A stretch of 64,000 bases of DNA from Tubiluchus corallicola (taxonomy: Eukaryota; Priapulida; Priapulimorpha; Priapulimorphida; Tubiluchidae): contig JAQGDQ010000018.1 of the NCBI GenBank assembly GCA_030141605.1, positions 590,001-654,000 on the forward strand, in the 5' to 3' direction. Shown piece after piece: positions 11,801 through 23,300 of this stretch. Below the pieces are notes generated by a model. It saw only the letters and a list, made by a program, of their open reading frames with translations, was not told where the DNA came from and searched no databases. The position numbers and the translations under genes were made by a program. Each line of letters opens with the position of its first letter. Positions within the stretch are counted from its first letter, which is position 1.

Positions 11801-14800
11801 ATTCGGAAAACGTTGAATCATTTACATCAAAGAATTCCAGAAAACTCAACATTTGAAGCTTTTTTGAATATTCCCGAGTGAGTCTTTCTTTATTTATTCA
11901 GGAGTGAACTCTACTGTACACATTAGCACATTACATTTTTGTAAAACAAATGAGTAGTACTTTGTTAACGAAGAATTAATATTGTGAAAAATTGATTTTA
12001 ACATTCTTAAATTGTAATTATCCCTGAATTCTGCAGGAAATTAGCCAAAGAAAGCAGGGCTGTAATAGGATGGCTAACACTTGATAAAGAAAATTCAAAA
12101 TAGGCCTATCATGTTAAATAGGACAAAGAAAGCTGCTTCTACCTTCGAGTAAAGATGTGACACAACTTACCAGCTTTTTCAAGAGCTGCAGGAATAGCAA
12201 AGGCTGGCCCAATTCCCATAACAGCTGGAGGAACACCAACAACGGCATAGGATCTTAACACGCCAAGGATGGGTAAATTCATTCGCTTGGCAACAGAGCG
12301 TCGAGTCATAAGAACAGCTGCTGCTCCATCACTGACTTGACTGGAGTTTCCTGTCAGAGAAACTTATTTGTCAGTACACACACAGTAGGCACCGCATAAA
12401 GGACTCACTTTGGGGTGGAAGTGTTTTGAACCAATTAACCGACTGATTCAATTAGCCTATGGATGTAGTCTATTACTACTATAGCAGTATGAGTCATGAC
12501 TCAACACCTTAGTATGCATTGCAAAGGGTGTAAATGACTTTTAGAAACTAATTAATATCAAAATTCATATGTGCAATTATTTAAGAACACTAATTTATAT
12601 AAGTGAATTAATAAAAAAGGAAAATAAAAATTGCACAAATCTAATTATTACCACTAAAAATTACAAACATTCATGGAAGGTCGGTTGCTTCACTTCTTCA
12701 CGAAGAAGTTGGTTTATGAAATTCTCATACTGATAAATATTAAAAATCTGCTGCTGTGTACTGCAGATATTCATGCAAAACACCTATAATCACATAGTAC
12801 TTGAGCTGCAATTGGTGATGACCTTGTTTCCCCTGTGAAAAGCAGCGGGAACTTCAAAAGCAAACTGATGGGCAAGCTATTAAATGTTTAGCTTCCAGAA
12901 ACAACAAGGTTAACTACAGCACATATAACATATTGCACTTGCTTACAAACAAAACTGTACTTAACATGCCTACATGTATCTACGTGTATTATAGTGCACA
13001 AAACCGATGTAAAGATGACATAAACGCAGTAAAAGCTCTTCAGCACACACAAGTGTCTTATTTTAAGTACGTGAAGGAAAAATATTGAGTCAATTATGCA
13101 GGGTTATTTGAGTCAATTACCGACAGTTTTTATATACATATGAATAAGAGCGGCCCGTACCAGACTTTTTTGAGTCTATTACGCAACAGACTCTATTAAC
13201 CGTGAGTCTAATAAATGGCGTCTACTGTACATAAATTTTTTGAAAAATGAATAGGTGAAACTGTGAATGTAAAACAACCCAGTATTAATGAAAAATTAAT
13301 GTAGATTTATTTTGCTGAAAAGAAGTTACTACAGCTGACAACACACACAGGTTTCTACTTTTTAAATGTTTAATGTCCACATAATAGACTACTGCTATGA
13401 GAAGTGAGAAGGCTATTTGAATGTTCACAGTAATTCCCATGTTCACATGCATAAACTTACTGCATTAATTTGCTTCCCTTTAAGTTTTGTTCGTAGGTAA
13501 TAGTAAAACTTGGTTAGTAAAAGTAAAATTAAAGTAGAAAATAGGTACGACTCTGTCTATGAGGGGCAAATATACCCACGAAAGCATCCATCTACTGTGC
13601 ATTAGCCTATTGCAGGCATTTGTTTTTGTCAAGAGAAAAGGGCATTCATAAAACTGGAAGCACATAGAAACCAATAAGTTACCCTCTTACAAGCATAAAA
13701 AACTGGTTTATGTGAAAGCTTAAATTAAAATTTTCACAATCGAAAAAAGGAAAAAATAAAGAAGAAAAAAGAATGCATTATAAATTACTTCTAATGTTTA
13801 TAAAACTGTTTTTCTTAGAACATCAAAAAAGTTAAAAGTATTGATTGAGTGTGATGATTTAATTTTAAGAATTTTTTGATTTTGTGACTTTAGAAAGAGT
13901 TCAACTGCCTTTTGATGACGAATGAATCCTATGCTTACCTGCAGTGGTTGAACCACCTTCTTTAAAAGCCGCCTTCAACTTTGCTAATGCTGCTTCACTA
14001 GTGTTTGGTCTAATGCCTTCATCCTCTGTAAAGTTCTGTAAAATATTGCAATCCAAGAGAAACCAATTTATATGTTCAGAAAGAAAAACAATTTTTAGAA
14101 TATGGGGGTGAGCCTGGCAAGAATGTCCATGGGATGTTTTTTTTTTGTTTATTCTGATTCCTGATGGCCTAGAGTTTAAGGATTTAAACAATGACCAATA
14201 CAACACCTTGGAGAATTTGAGATTTCAAGATGACAACCACTATGGCTGCTGAAATTTTAAAAACACAGTTTTAACACCTCACTTTAGAGCTTATAAATTT
14301 ATTATCAGTTGATATAAACATATACCCAAAACTTTATGACAGAAGTGGTTTTAAGGTCCTAGTACATACATACGACGTCATATTAACTATGATATAATCA
14401 ACTAGAATTCTTAAACATACTTTTCATTAATAATCATGCACTTTAGCACACAAAAAAAATGCATTACCAACTAATAAAAACATTTGCATAAAGTACCCAA
14501 GTATCAAGGGAAGAACATAGGCCCTGTGTATGATGTGATTATGATGACGGGTTCCAGAATTTAAAACCGCATATTTTACCAAAAGTATTTTATATCAGGA
14601 TATTTCAAATATACTACTGACTTACACAGATTGTGGTCACTATTATGACAGCCTAAATAATTAGCTCTGTTTGTTAGATTCTAGGAAGTGTGAATTTAAA
14701 TTTGTTCTAATCTAACAAGATAGTTGAGTACTACTGTTTTTATATAATATGTGCAAGGAAAAGAACAGAGCACCCTGTTATGGTGAGGCGTTACAGATCA

Positions 14801-17800
14801 GATCGACTGAAAGAAGAAGCATGAAAGAACATATTATACCACACAGCTTATATGTTAAATACGACTGCAAATTTTAGCTTTCATTGGATTTTGTACAAGA
14901 ACTTCTTAAACCAATGGAATTTATTATTGGCCATCTCCAACTATATCATTAATGCATCAAGACATTTTCTCTATCCGCCTTGCAAATTTATCCCATCTAA
15001 ATTATGCTTTTTTGTGTCACGATTGCTCGAATGTTTATAATTTCTTTGAATGCCGGTCATTATTTTGCTCGTTAAATCTACACAGAGAATAAAGATTTAA
15101 AATGCTTATACAATTTAAGACTTAATAGGTGTGTCCGTCATAGCTAATTTGCATCCTCTCCAAAAAGTTGAAGGTTGCACTTGAATAAACAGGCCCAGTG
15201 ATCAGGTAGAAATGTGAATAAGAAAAAGCACTACAAATTACTACAAAGTAATGAAGTTTATTATTTCTTACTCGAACTGGAACTATTTCATCCCTGAAAA
15301 GCCCTTGCTGCTTTGCATTGAATGCTCTATAAAAGATACACAACAATGACAAAAACTAGAACAGTATTTTCAATTATGAAAGCATTTGGAAAAAGAAGTG
15401 CTAGTTTTTGCTGACACTTTCATTGTTCATGATGAGCAAAACGCAAAGATGCACAGTTTAGGTATTCAAAATTATTTATATCTGTCAATAAAAGAAAGCA
15501 GTATTCTCTTTATCATATTTTGTAGAATGATTTTTTATAAAAAGCAACATTTTAATTTTTGGTAGTAAGAATTTTTGAATTGCATGCTTTTATGGAATTT
15601 ATAACTTTGTTTATGTTTCCTTTTTTGGGCTAATGATGCGAACTGATTCAATTATGCTGATTTTAAAGTACAAAATTAGTTAACTATCATTATAAATAAT
15701 TTCCATAACAATCTTGCCATAAAAGTTAAGCAAAGTTAAACCAAAAACACTTAAGAAAATGTCATAAAATTAATATATTCTAACCTTTTGTGAGACTGAT
15801 AAGCCAACCAGTCTTGCTTTGTTCGAGAAATGTTATACTTTTCAGCCACATTCTCCGACGTTATACCCATGGGTATGAGACAGTCTGCAGCATCTTGGAT
15901 TTCCCATGATTCTGCACTCACTGGTTCCACTTGCTTAGCTTGTCTGTTTGGATCTTGAACCGACATCATTTCAACCCTGTTACATTGCACAGTTATTTTA
16001 TATTAAAACAATTTAGAAGGCAAATGTTAAATAAATAAAAATACTTTCTTCTAATTGACAAAAATTTTTCATTACTGCTAATACTGTAGCATCACCAGCG
16101 TGAAATGTAAAAAAGTATTGATTCCACTTAAATGTCTAAAAACAAAATGGTTAAAATATAATATTACAAAAAAATTTTAAAGCTCAAAATTAAAATGACC
16201 CTTGTGCTGGTAACAGACACAATTAATGTGACCATTAAAGTGACATCTATAAACATCTTTATTTAATGTGATAGGAGTAGAAGAATTAGTAATCGAGTGA
16301 TCATAGTTATAATGTCATAACACATTAAAAGCAATTGACTGTTTAATGATACTCAACTGATTGTTCGGAAATAATTTACGAAAATATTGGCTATCAGTGC
16401 CTGTCTAAATTAATGACAGATAAATTTTCTTGCCGAAACAGAAGAAAATTTCAAAACAATTAATACTAACCCTGCACCAATCCCAATGTCAATAATGCCT
16501 GCTTTTATAGCACTGGCTACATTCATGCAAGCTTGCAGACCCGAAGAACACTGTCGATTCACAGCAGTAATCGGAACTGTGAAAGGGATTCCACTGGAAC
16601 CAACAAGGTAAATTTTAATTAAATACTTCTCTATTATTTGCTCAATGTACTTTTTCAATGCTTTCATACGCAACAGAAAGATATTCTATGTAACGAAATT
16701 ACAAGATTGCTATAATATTTAAACAAGATGACACAAAAAATAGTAAAGCAAGTAGACTTTCTGTTTTAGTGCAATTCTTAACTTTTTACAAAATTCTGCT
16801 AATAGCCCGTATGCTGTTGGTTACGGCAGGACCATGAACTAGATATATATATAAGTCTTCTCTTAGTGTTTGGTAATGCTTGTGTAACTAAGCCATTATA
16901 ATTGTAAATATTTAAGAGCTTTGTGTTGTATATTTTGTCTTAAATTAATTTGCAATAAACTAAATCAAATCAAGTCCTTAGTGATGTTGAATATGATGGT
17001 GATCTGACATTAAAGGTCAAAATGTTGCTTATAATCACTTTTTACTTTATTTTGTACAGGTAATTCAATAATGCTAATTTCATTTTCCTGAATAAGTTTT
17101 CAGTTAAATTCAGATAACTTCTATGAATTAAAAATTTCCACACCAACTCAGTCATTATCACTTTTTTAATATTAATCATAGTGCTGGCATTATTGCTATT
17201 ACAAATTTATTATTTTTTCTACCTTCTAAATTGTGCAACACGTGCTACTACTGCCCCACTTCCAAACATAGCCACATTTCCTATAAAAACATTTATCCAT
17301 TTTAAAACAATAGCGACAACTTGGAATTCATCACATTACTGGTGGTTTAATGAAATTTGTGCATTGCCAAATCTGCATTATACTAAAATTGGGAACAGGT
17401 ACAATTCAAGTCCTGCTCATAGAACTATACTCTTTAAAAGACAGACAGAGTACTAGGCTTAATGCACATGGATTGTTGTAAAGTTCCAAATAAAATCAAT
17501 TGATGCTTTATAGACAAATGGATTGTTGTGAAGTTCAGAATGATATAAACTGATACTTTGTAAACATACAAAATTTCAGCATTCTTTCAATGACTTACCA
17601 ACTTGAATATCTCCTATAAGTTTAGGATCAATTCCTGTGTCAGCAAGCACTGCACTGAATACTGTTGATAATAACTCATCAGTCTTGATATTCTATAAAT
17701 TCATTCCAAACTTTAATAATAACAAATTCAATATTTTTATTTTTTCACAATAAATGACAGCAAAGAAAAGCATGTCCTCGGAAAAGTTGAATTCATGCTT

Positions 17801-18040
17801 ACTATTTTTGCTACAGAAAAGACAAAAAGAGTTACGTCAACTAAGGAGCACATAGAAAGAAAGAAAGGCAGTTCTCGCAGGATGAGAAAGCAAAAAAAAT
17901 AATAAATTTTTATCTAACTTACTTTTTAATAAAATAAAATTTAAAAAAATGTGAGAAAAAAGAAACAATTTAATCAATTGATCTAGAGAGAGGAAGAGAA
18001 AGAGAGAAATAAAGAGAGAGAGAGAGAGGAGAGGGGAGAG

Positions 18041-18080
<40 letters not shown>

Positions 18081-18300
18081 AAAAGAGTGAGTGAGTGAAT
18101 GAGAACTAAGGAATTAACCATTTTACCTGATAGTAGCCTTTCCTAGCTCTTGCTATGGGTGTTCTTCGTGCAGCTACAACCACGATGTCACCGTCTTGTA
18201 CGCTAGCTGTAGAGCATTGTTGCATAGACACGATACCATCTGACCGGTACCTTGTATCGTTTTTGCTCAAGTGGTTTACTATTATTGCAGCGCGATGCAT
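8677..18300 (-). CDS. ACAA1: Peroxisomal 3-ketoacyl-CoA thiolase, ten exons
   Basis: This enzyme catalyses the last step of peroxisomal beta-oxidation, thiolytic cleavage of 3-ketoacyl-CoA to acetyl-CoA and a shortened acyl-CoA. Coding exons on the minus strand are 18300-18127, 17692-17599, 17280-17223, 16593-16471, 15976-15785, 15326-15245, 14035-13939, 12350-12171, 11516-11315 and 8749-8677; all junction phases match. The product is 424 aa, the length I know for human ACAA1. Visible motifs are [10 protein letters not shown] (nucleophile Cys124), [40 protein letters not shown] (His378) and CIGTGMGAA (Cys409). The N-terminus [11 protein letters not shown] fits a cleavable PTS2 (R-x6-HL, register of the human enzyme). 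The least certain border is the exon 6 donor: a stronger GTAAGA at 15271 would drop nine residues, and a 27-nt micro-exon at 14626-14652 is a further alternative. Confidence 0.93.
8770..8871. repeat. Compound trinucleotide microsatellite
   Basis: A run of AAT/AGT-type triplets from about 8770 passes directly into about ten CTG/GCT triplets (8818-8851) and then ACT triplets to about 8865. It lies in a thiolase intron only about 20 bases past the last-exon acceptor. Confidence 0.9.
9411..10071. mobile_element. Non-autonomous DNA transposon with 25-bp TIRs
   Basis: The first 25 bases (9411-9435) are the perfect reverse complement of the last 25 (10047-10071). Both ends can be read as a TA target duplication flanking CCGTATATAC...GTATATACGG. 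The subterminal motif GGTCGGCTTAT recurs at about 9474, 9971 and 10027, with a related GGCTTATATGCGAG inside the right TIR, as expected of transposase-binding sites. No intact transposase is present. Two short acidic reading stretches inside (ESDSDENV on minus near 9550, [10 protein letters not shown] on plus near 9675) might be the remains of transposase tails, which is inference only. Confidence 0.8.
11517..13938 (-). other. Thiolase introns 7 and 8
   Basis: Two introns (11517-12170 and 12351-13938) surround the 180-bp exon 8. Both are AT-rich, and I recognise no gene, RNA or repeat in them. The small open frames at 11508-11699 and 13480-13674 lack any motif. Confidence 0.5.
14036..17598 (-). 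other. Thiolase introns 2 to 6
   Basis: Introns at 14036-15244, 15327-15784, 15977-16470, 16594-17222 and 17281-17598, all with GT-AG borders on the minus strand. The first of these holds a perfectly bordered 27-nt segment at 14626-14652 (acceptor TTATTTAG, donor GTAAGTCA, phase 0), which could be an alternative micro-exon. I see nothing else beyond AT-rich sequence. Confidence 0.5.
17979..18080. repeat. (GA)n-rich purine tract
   Basis: About 100 bases almost wholly of GA dinucleotides with a few G runs, in intron 1 of the thiolase gene. The open frame read across it on the minus strand (17837-18121, Leu/Ser-rich) is an artefact of the repeat. Confidence 0.9.
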
Positions 18301-20118
18301 AGCTACTATAAACCAAAGAAACTGAATAAATGCCAGCCTTATGCATATTGTAACAGAAATACATACATACACATAATCCAAGTAAACCTCTGTGTAGTAC
18401 AAAATAGTAAAAAGCAACATAAGATTATAAATTTCTTAATAAGATACTGCCCAAAATATTAGTAAAACACTTTTGCTCAATTCTTAATAATTGTATTAAA
18501 CAAACTTACATAATTTTACCTTTTGCACTGTCTGCCTCAATGAACCAACCAAGTACTGCTTGATAATCTCTTGGTACAGTACAAAGGTAATGTTGATAAA
18601 CTGGCGAGAGAAAATGTTTCACATAAACTTTATTTTACCAAACTTACCGCACAAGTCTAAGTCAGAAGCATTAAAAACAGTCTATATTTATCAAAAAAAT
18701 TAAAAAAAAAGATTTCGTGAAAATAAAAGATCAAGGCAGTTTTTTGATGCATGTTGACAAATTCACTCGTCATTTAATACATTTTTTCTCCACGTTATTT
18801 TTAATTATTTAATACCACGTATTATGTGGCACTCACATTTCTGGCCAAGTACAAGAAGCAGCAGATTTGACATCGATGCAGTACCTAATTCTTGAATAGT
18901 AACCATGTAAGACCAATTTACAAAAATTTCAACAAAATAAACCAGTGATTTACAAAAAATATCACTTGTTTATTGAAAACTGCATAGCTAACACACATTA
19001 CAAATATTTTAACTAAAGGAAACTAGAATACGTAATTAATTAAATTACAAGCTGAATACAGAACACTACATAATTCAATCGATAACTTAACAAAAATAAC
19101 AAACGTTAAATGTATTTTCATTTGAACTGTAAGTGAAGATTAAATACATATGATCTACACATTGTTTTAGCATGTAATTAAACAACATAAACAGATACGT
19201 CCCATCACCAGCAACTTAGCTATATGAATTTCTTTTAGCTCTGGACATTTATTTACAATTTCAATGAGAGCTTGTTAAAAAATTGGCAACCTTTGTTAAA
19301 AAAAGCATTACAACTTAAGTTACACACAGAATACATGCCCTGAACTAAAATAATGACATCTTAATGAAATTTGTAGTCATCCGTCTCACTAACTTCTGAG
19401 ACAAGTGACGAACATAAAAAATAGCAGTATCTTATTACACAAATACATAAAAGTAATTGAAATAACACTTCTAAGACTCATGTTGAAAAATACAGTGAGT
19501 TTAAAAGCACATGCATACCAAATCTTTAATATTATGTATTATAGCTATGCAAGAAACTTGAATTTTCAAATTAAAAACAATTTGGTATAACAATTTAGCC
19601 AAAATTATTTAAAATGATAAATTTAGTAATTGAACAAACAACAAAATAAAAACAAAAATGCAAAAACTAGCAATTTTGACCGGTACACCCGTACATTGTA
19701 TTATGTAATACGTTTGCAGTTTAGTACTACTAATGAAAGATACTGATTAAACAAGTTTCTTCGCCAAACATTTGCACTAAAGTGACTGAAACAAGTTATC
19801 ACATAGTCTGTTAACCAGATACATGCTGGAAAGATGTGCCCTTTAGTAATTATAATTACATATTACATATTCATACTCTCTTACTGTGCAATAGGTTGCA
19901 ATATTCTATACCTCACTTGTAATTTGCAGTTAAATTTTAAAAATTTTGCAGAGTTGCCTAAATTATATGTAATGCAGAATAGTTACCATTAGTTGTGTTA
20001 TATATAATTAATTATATAATATATAATGGAGAGAAGGAATCTTCTCATGGTGTAATTAGCTTAATGCACTATAATAATCACAAAACTGCACTCATATTAA
20101 GTCACATGAAACAACAAG
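18301..20118. other. Region between thiolase and ankyrin genes
   Basis: Both flanking genes are read on the minus strand, so this holds the 3' UTR of the ankyrin gene and the promoter of the thiolase gene. The sequence is strongly AT-rich. Reverse-complement AATAAA signals occur (for example near 18968 and 19247), but the true poly(A) site is not decided. No other gene seen. Confidence 0.5.
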
Positions 20119-20386
20119 CAAATATTATTACACTTCTAGAAGATATAGACGGCCAGTCAGCCTCTGGCCAATGGTCATATAGTAATGTAGGTAATATTTA
20201 ATCATTTTCAGGAATGGCATTCATTATGTCAATATTTAAATTAATTTCAACTAACATGCAAATATTACTACACCACTAAAGCATATGAACAGTTACTTAG
20301 TCACTTGCCATATAGTAGTGTTGGGCATGCTCGATATCCCTTTCCAGCCTGGCATTCATCATGTCATCATTTAAACTAAAGTCAAC
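20119..20386. repeat. Tandem duplication over the 3' end of the ankyrin gene
   Basis: Bases 20119-20251 and 20257-20386 are diverged copies of one unit of about 133 bp. The best block is 20176-20251 against 20309-20386, where long runs such as TGGCATTCAT and ATTTAAA line up with one 2-nt gap. The inner copy includes the stop codon and the last ~30 codons of the ankyrin CDS; the outer copy is non-coding and decayed. Confidence 0.7.
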
Positions 20387-23300
20387 CTTGGTGTTTTTTA
20401 ACTGTGTATTATACGAATGAAGACTTTTATGGACATGTTCTTCGACAAAATCACACAAATGAGTAGAAAGCACAGACTTGTATGGCAGATCATAGAACAC
20501 AGTTTGACGTGCTGCAATGCAAGCTAAATTCATCTTGGCAGTATTAAACAGGAAGGTACATGTCTTTGGAAAACGACTGCTAGATATGTAATCTACAGCA
20601 GCCCTGCCTACAGAATTGCAGTGGTCAATGTGTATGCCATTCTTAAGAAATATTTCAATGAATTTGCACATTTTTTCATCTGAAATGTCAGGCATGTCTG
20701 GTAAATATCTAGTAGTAAAGTGAAGCACAGAGTTCTGGGAATTATCAAGTTGATTACAGTTGGTTCCGGTACTAAGAACAAGTTCAACTGCTTGTTCCAC
20801 CTCCAACAAAGTAGCATCAAAACCTCCGAACAGTAGCTTGTGCAAAAGTCCACGCCCATGACTGTCACAAGGATTAGCCTGCTTTAGTTTCCACAAAATT
20901 TTATGCTGGAGGCTAGCATTCAGAATAGGATATGATGATACCAGAAAATACGCAAATGACCTAACAAGCATTTCTAAACGTATCACAGTAAATACAAATG
21001 GACAATTATGGTCACAGGTATAATCACAAGCATGTATTTGAGCTATGTCAATCGGCTCCATAACATCAAGACTACTCTGCATAATTTCAGCTTGCCATAC
21101 CTGTTTCATATCTGCAGGAAGGTGCCCTGTGGGCAAGTAATAAAATTTGGAAATTTTTAACACATCATGAACTATTTCCACTGTGCTATTGCTGTCAACA
21201 GTAACCTGTTTTGTCAGCCACAAACGCCACAAACACAAACCAATGACAAGCTCGGAATCATGCCCTCGGATATCATTGGCATTCAGAACCTTGAAGATAG
21301 CTTCAAACAGCTGCAAAATAAGACGATTACATAAACCAAAAATACGGGATTGTATTAAAACTGCCTGTACCATTAATGGAATAGTTCGATGCATCTGACT
21401 AAATATTTCTACCTCTTGAACAGTTTGTAACTCTTTGGCCTTAATTTGACCAACTGGTGGAGAGACAGGTACTTTCTGCAGAAATGGAAATGAAGCTCTC
21501 AAAATTATAGCTTCACGAATAAGCTCACATGATGTTGCATAGTCAGTAAATAAGCTTGATGCAAGTAATTCTAAAGCAATAGCTTTTTCGGCTGCATCAC
21601 AATGCTCGAGAAGAATGCGGACATGTTCTTGTTTTCCATTGCAAGCAGAAAACGTCAGAGCACTTTCTGAATTGGAGTTGGTAAATTTTAGTGCAGATTG
21701 TAAACGTCCAGTTTCAACTAGCCTGTTACATACAATGTGGAGAAACTGAGATTCACAGTGGACACAACAGTGGTATAATACAGACTCTGGGTCAATCACA
21801 ACATGTTTAATTGAGTTTAGCAGTTTTCTCTCTTGACGATTAGATCTACCTGATGCAGATAAATTTTCTGTTATTGTGGAAGGTGGTTTTATACCATAGA
21901 CAACAAACAGGGTAATAATATGAAATGCACGAGGCCAATGCAATTTGCTGATTTTGGTTTGAAAAGTGTCCCAAGCCAGTGTAACAGTACTTGCATTGCT
22001 CCTTTTCAACAAACACCTCAAGTATTTTTCGATTAATAACCAACACTGAGACAAGTTTAAGAAGTCTGTTGACAAAGCTGCTTCACAGACAGACACTTTA
22101 CATGCATTGTTGAAAGTCACAGATGTCAAGCTTTTCTCAACTTCAGCAACACATGATTCCGATGAATCTATTTTATCAAAGTGATACAGCAGTACCAAGG
22201 CATGTGAGAGGATAGATAAAAAAACAGTCCTCGGAAAATACATTTTACTTTGGTCATCACAGAAAAAGTCCAACATTTTGGAAAGTAAATGACTTGTACA
22301 AAAACTGCTATTCTCCCTGAAAGCAACAACCATGGCTGCCATAATACGAGTAAGGTTGGAATCTTTGTTCACAATACCTTTCTCCACTAGCACAATGACT
22401 AGCTTACATAAAAATGTCATGAGAGGCATATCTAAGCCTTTAAATTTCTTTTCAGCAGTTGATGTAAAATGTTGACCAAACACCAAACTTAAGCACTCTA
22501 TAATGCTTTTAAGAAACATCTCTTTGTCACATCTTATTTCACCCATGTGTAAGACACACACTTTAACACCAATGATATTGAAAAGTATTGGAAGATCGCA
22601 TTTAGTCAGTAAACTTTGGATAAGTAATGCGTCATCATTATCAAGTGAAGCCTTTTGTGCACACTGAGTCAAACTATCATTTAGAATAGATGGGTACAAA
22701 TGAACAGCTTTCTCAAAGCACAGCTTAGCTGTATCCTGATCTATAGAAGGATACATTGAAGTTAATTTAAAGAAAAGATAAGCTACAACTCTAGGATTAA
22801 CATGGAATGAATTATGTTCAGAATCTTGAAGTAGTTTGCACAGTATTTTAGTACCTGCTATAACACATGCATCATTATGCATTTCTGCTGCTAATTCTAA
22901 AGGTGTGCATCCCCTATTATCCTCCTGCATTAGTGCCATAAGAACAATTTCATTCCTGGATGTCGACTTCTGCTCACCATCTAAAAAACTGGAAATGATG
23001 TCTATAATTTTGCACAACAAACCAGAATGACATAAAAAGTGCATGCAATTTTGCTTTTGTAAATTTTTAAGCACATTGTTTGTAAAATGTTGATCAAACA
23101 AGAATTTCATTGCTGCTCTATTATCAAAAATGCAAGCAATGCACAGTGGGATATTACCATTTTCATTTTGGACTTGAAAAGCAGCTTTTCCTACACATAA
23201 AAAACTCAAAAGTTTTTTGCAAATACTGCTATTGCTAGATCCAAACTGACCAAAGCGTGCAGCAAGAAAATGTGCGCAAGTGTTTCCTGCAATATCCCGA

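Noticed and set aside
17837-18121. Leu/Ser-rich minus-strand frame in thiolase intron 1
   Set aside because: Read-through of the (GA)n tract; the thiolase exon ends at a clear GTAAAA donor before it.
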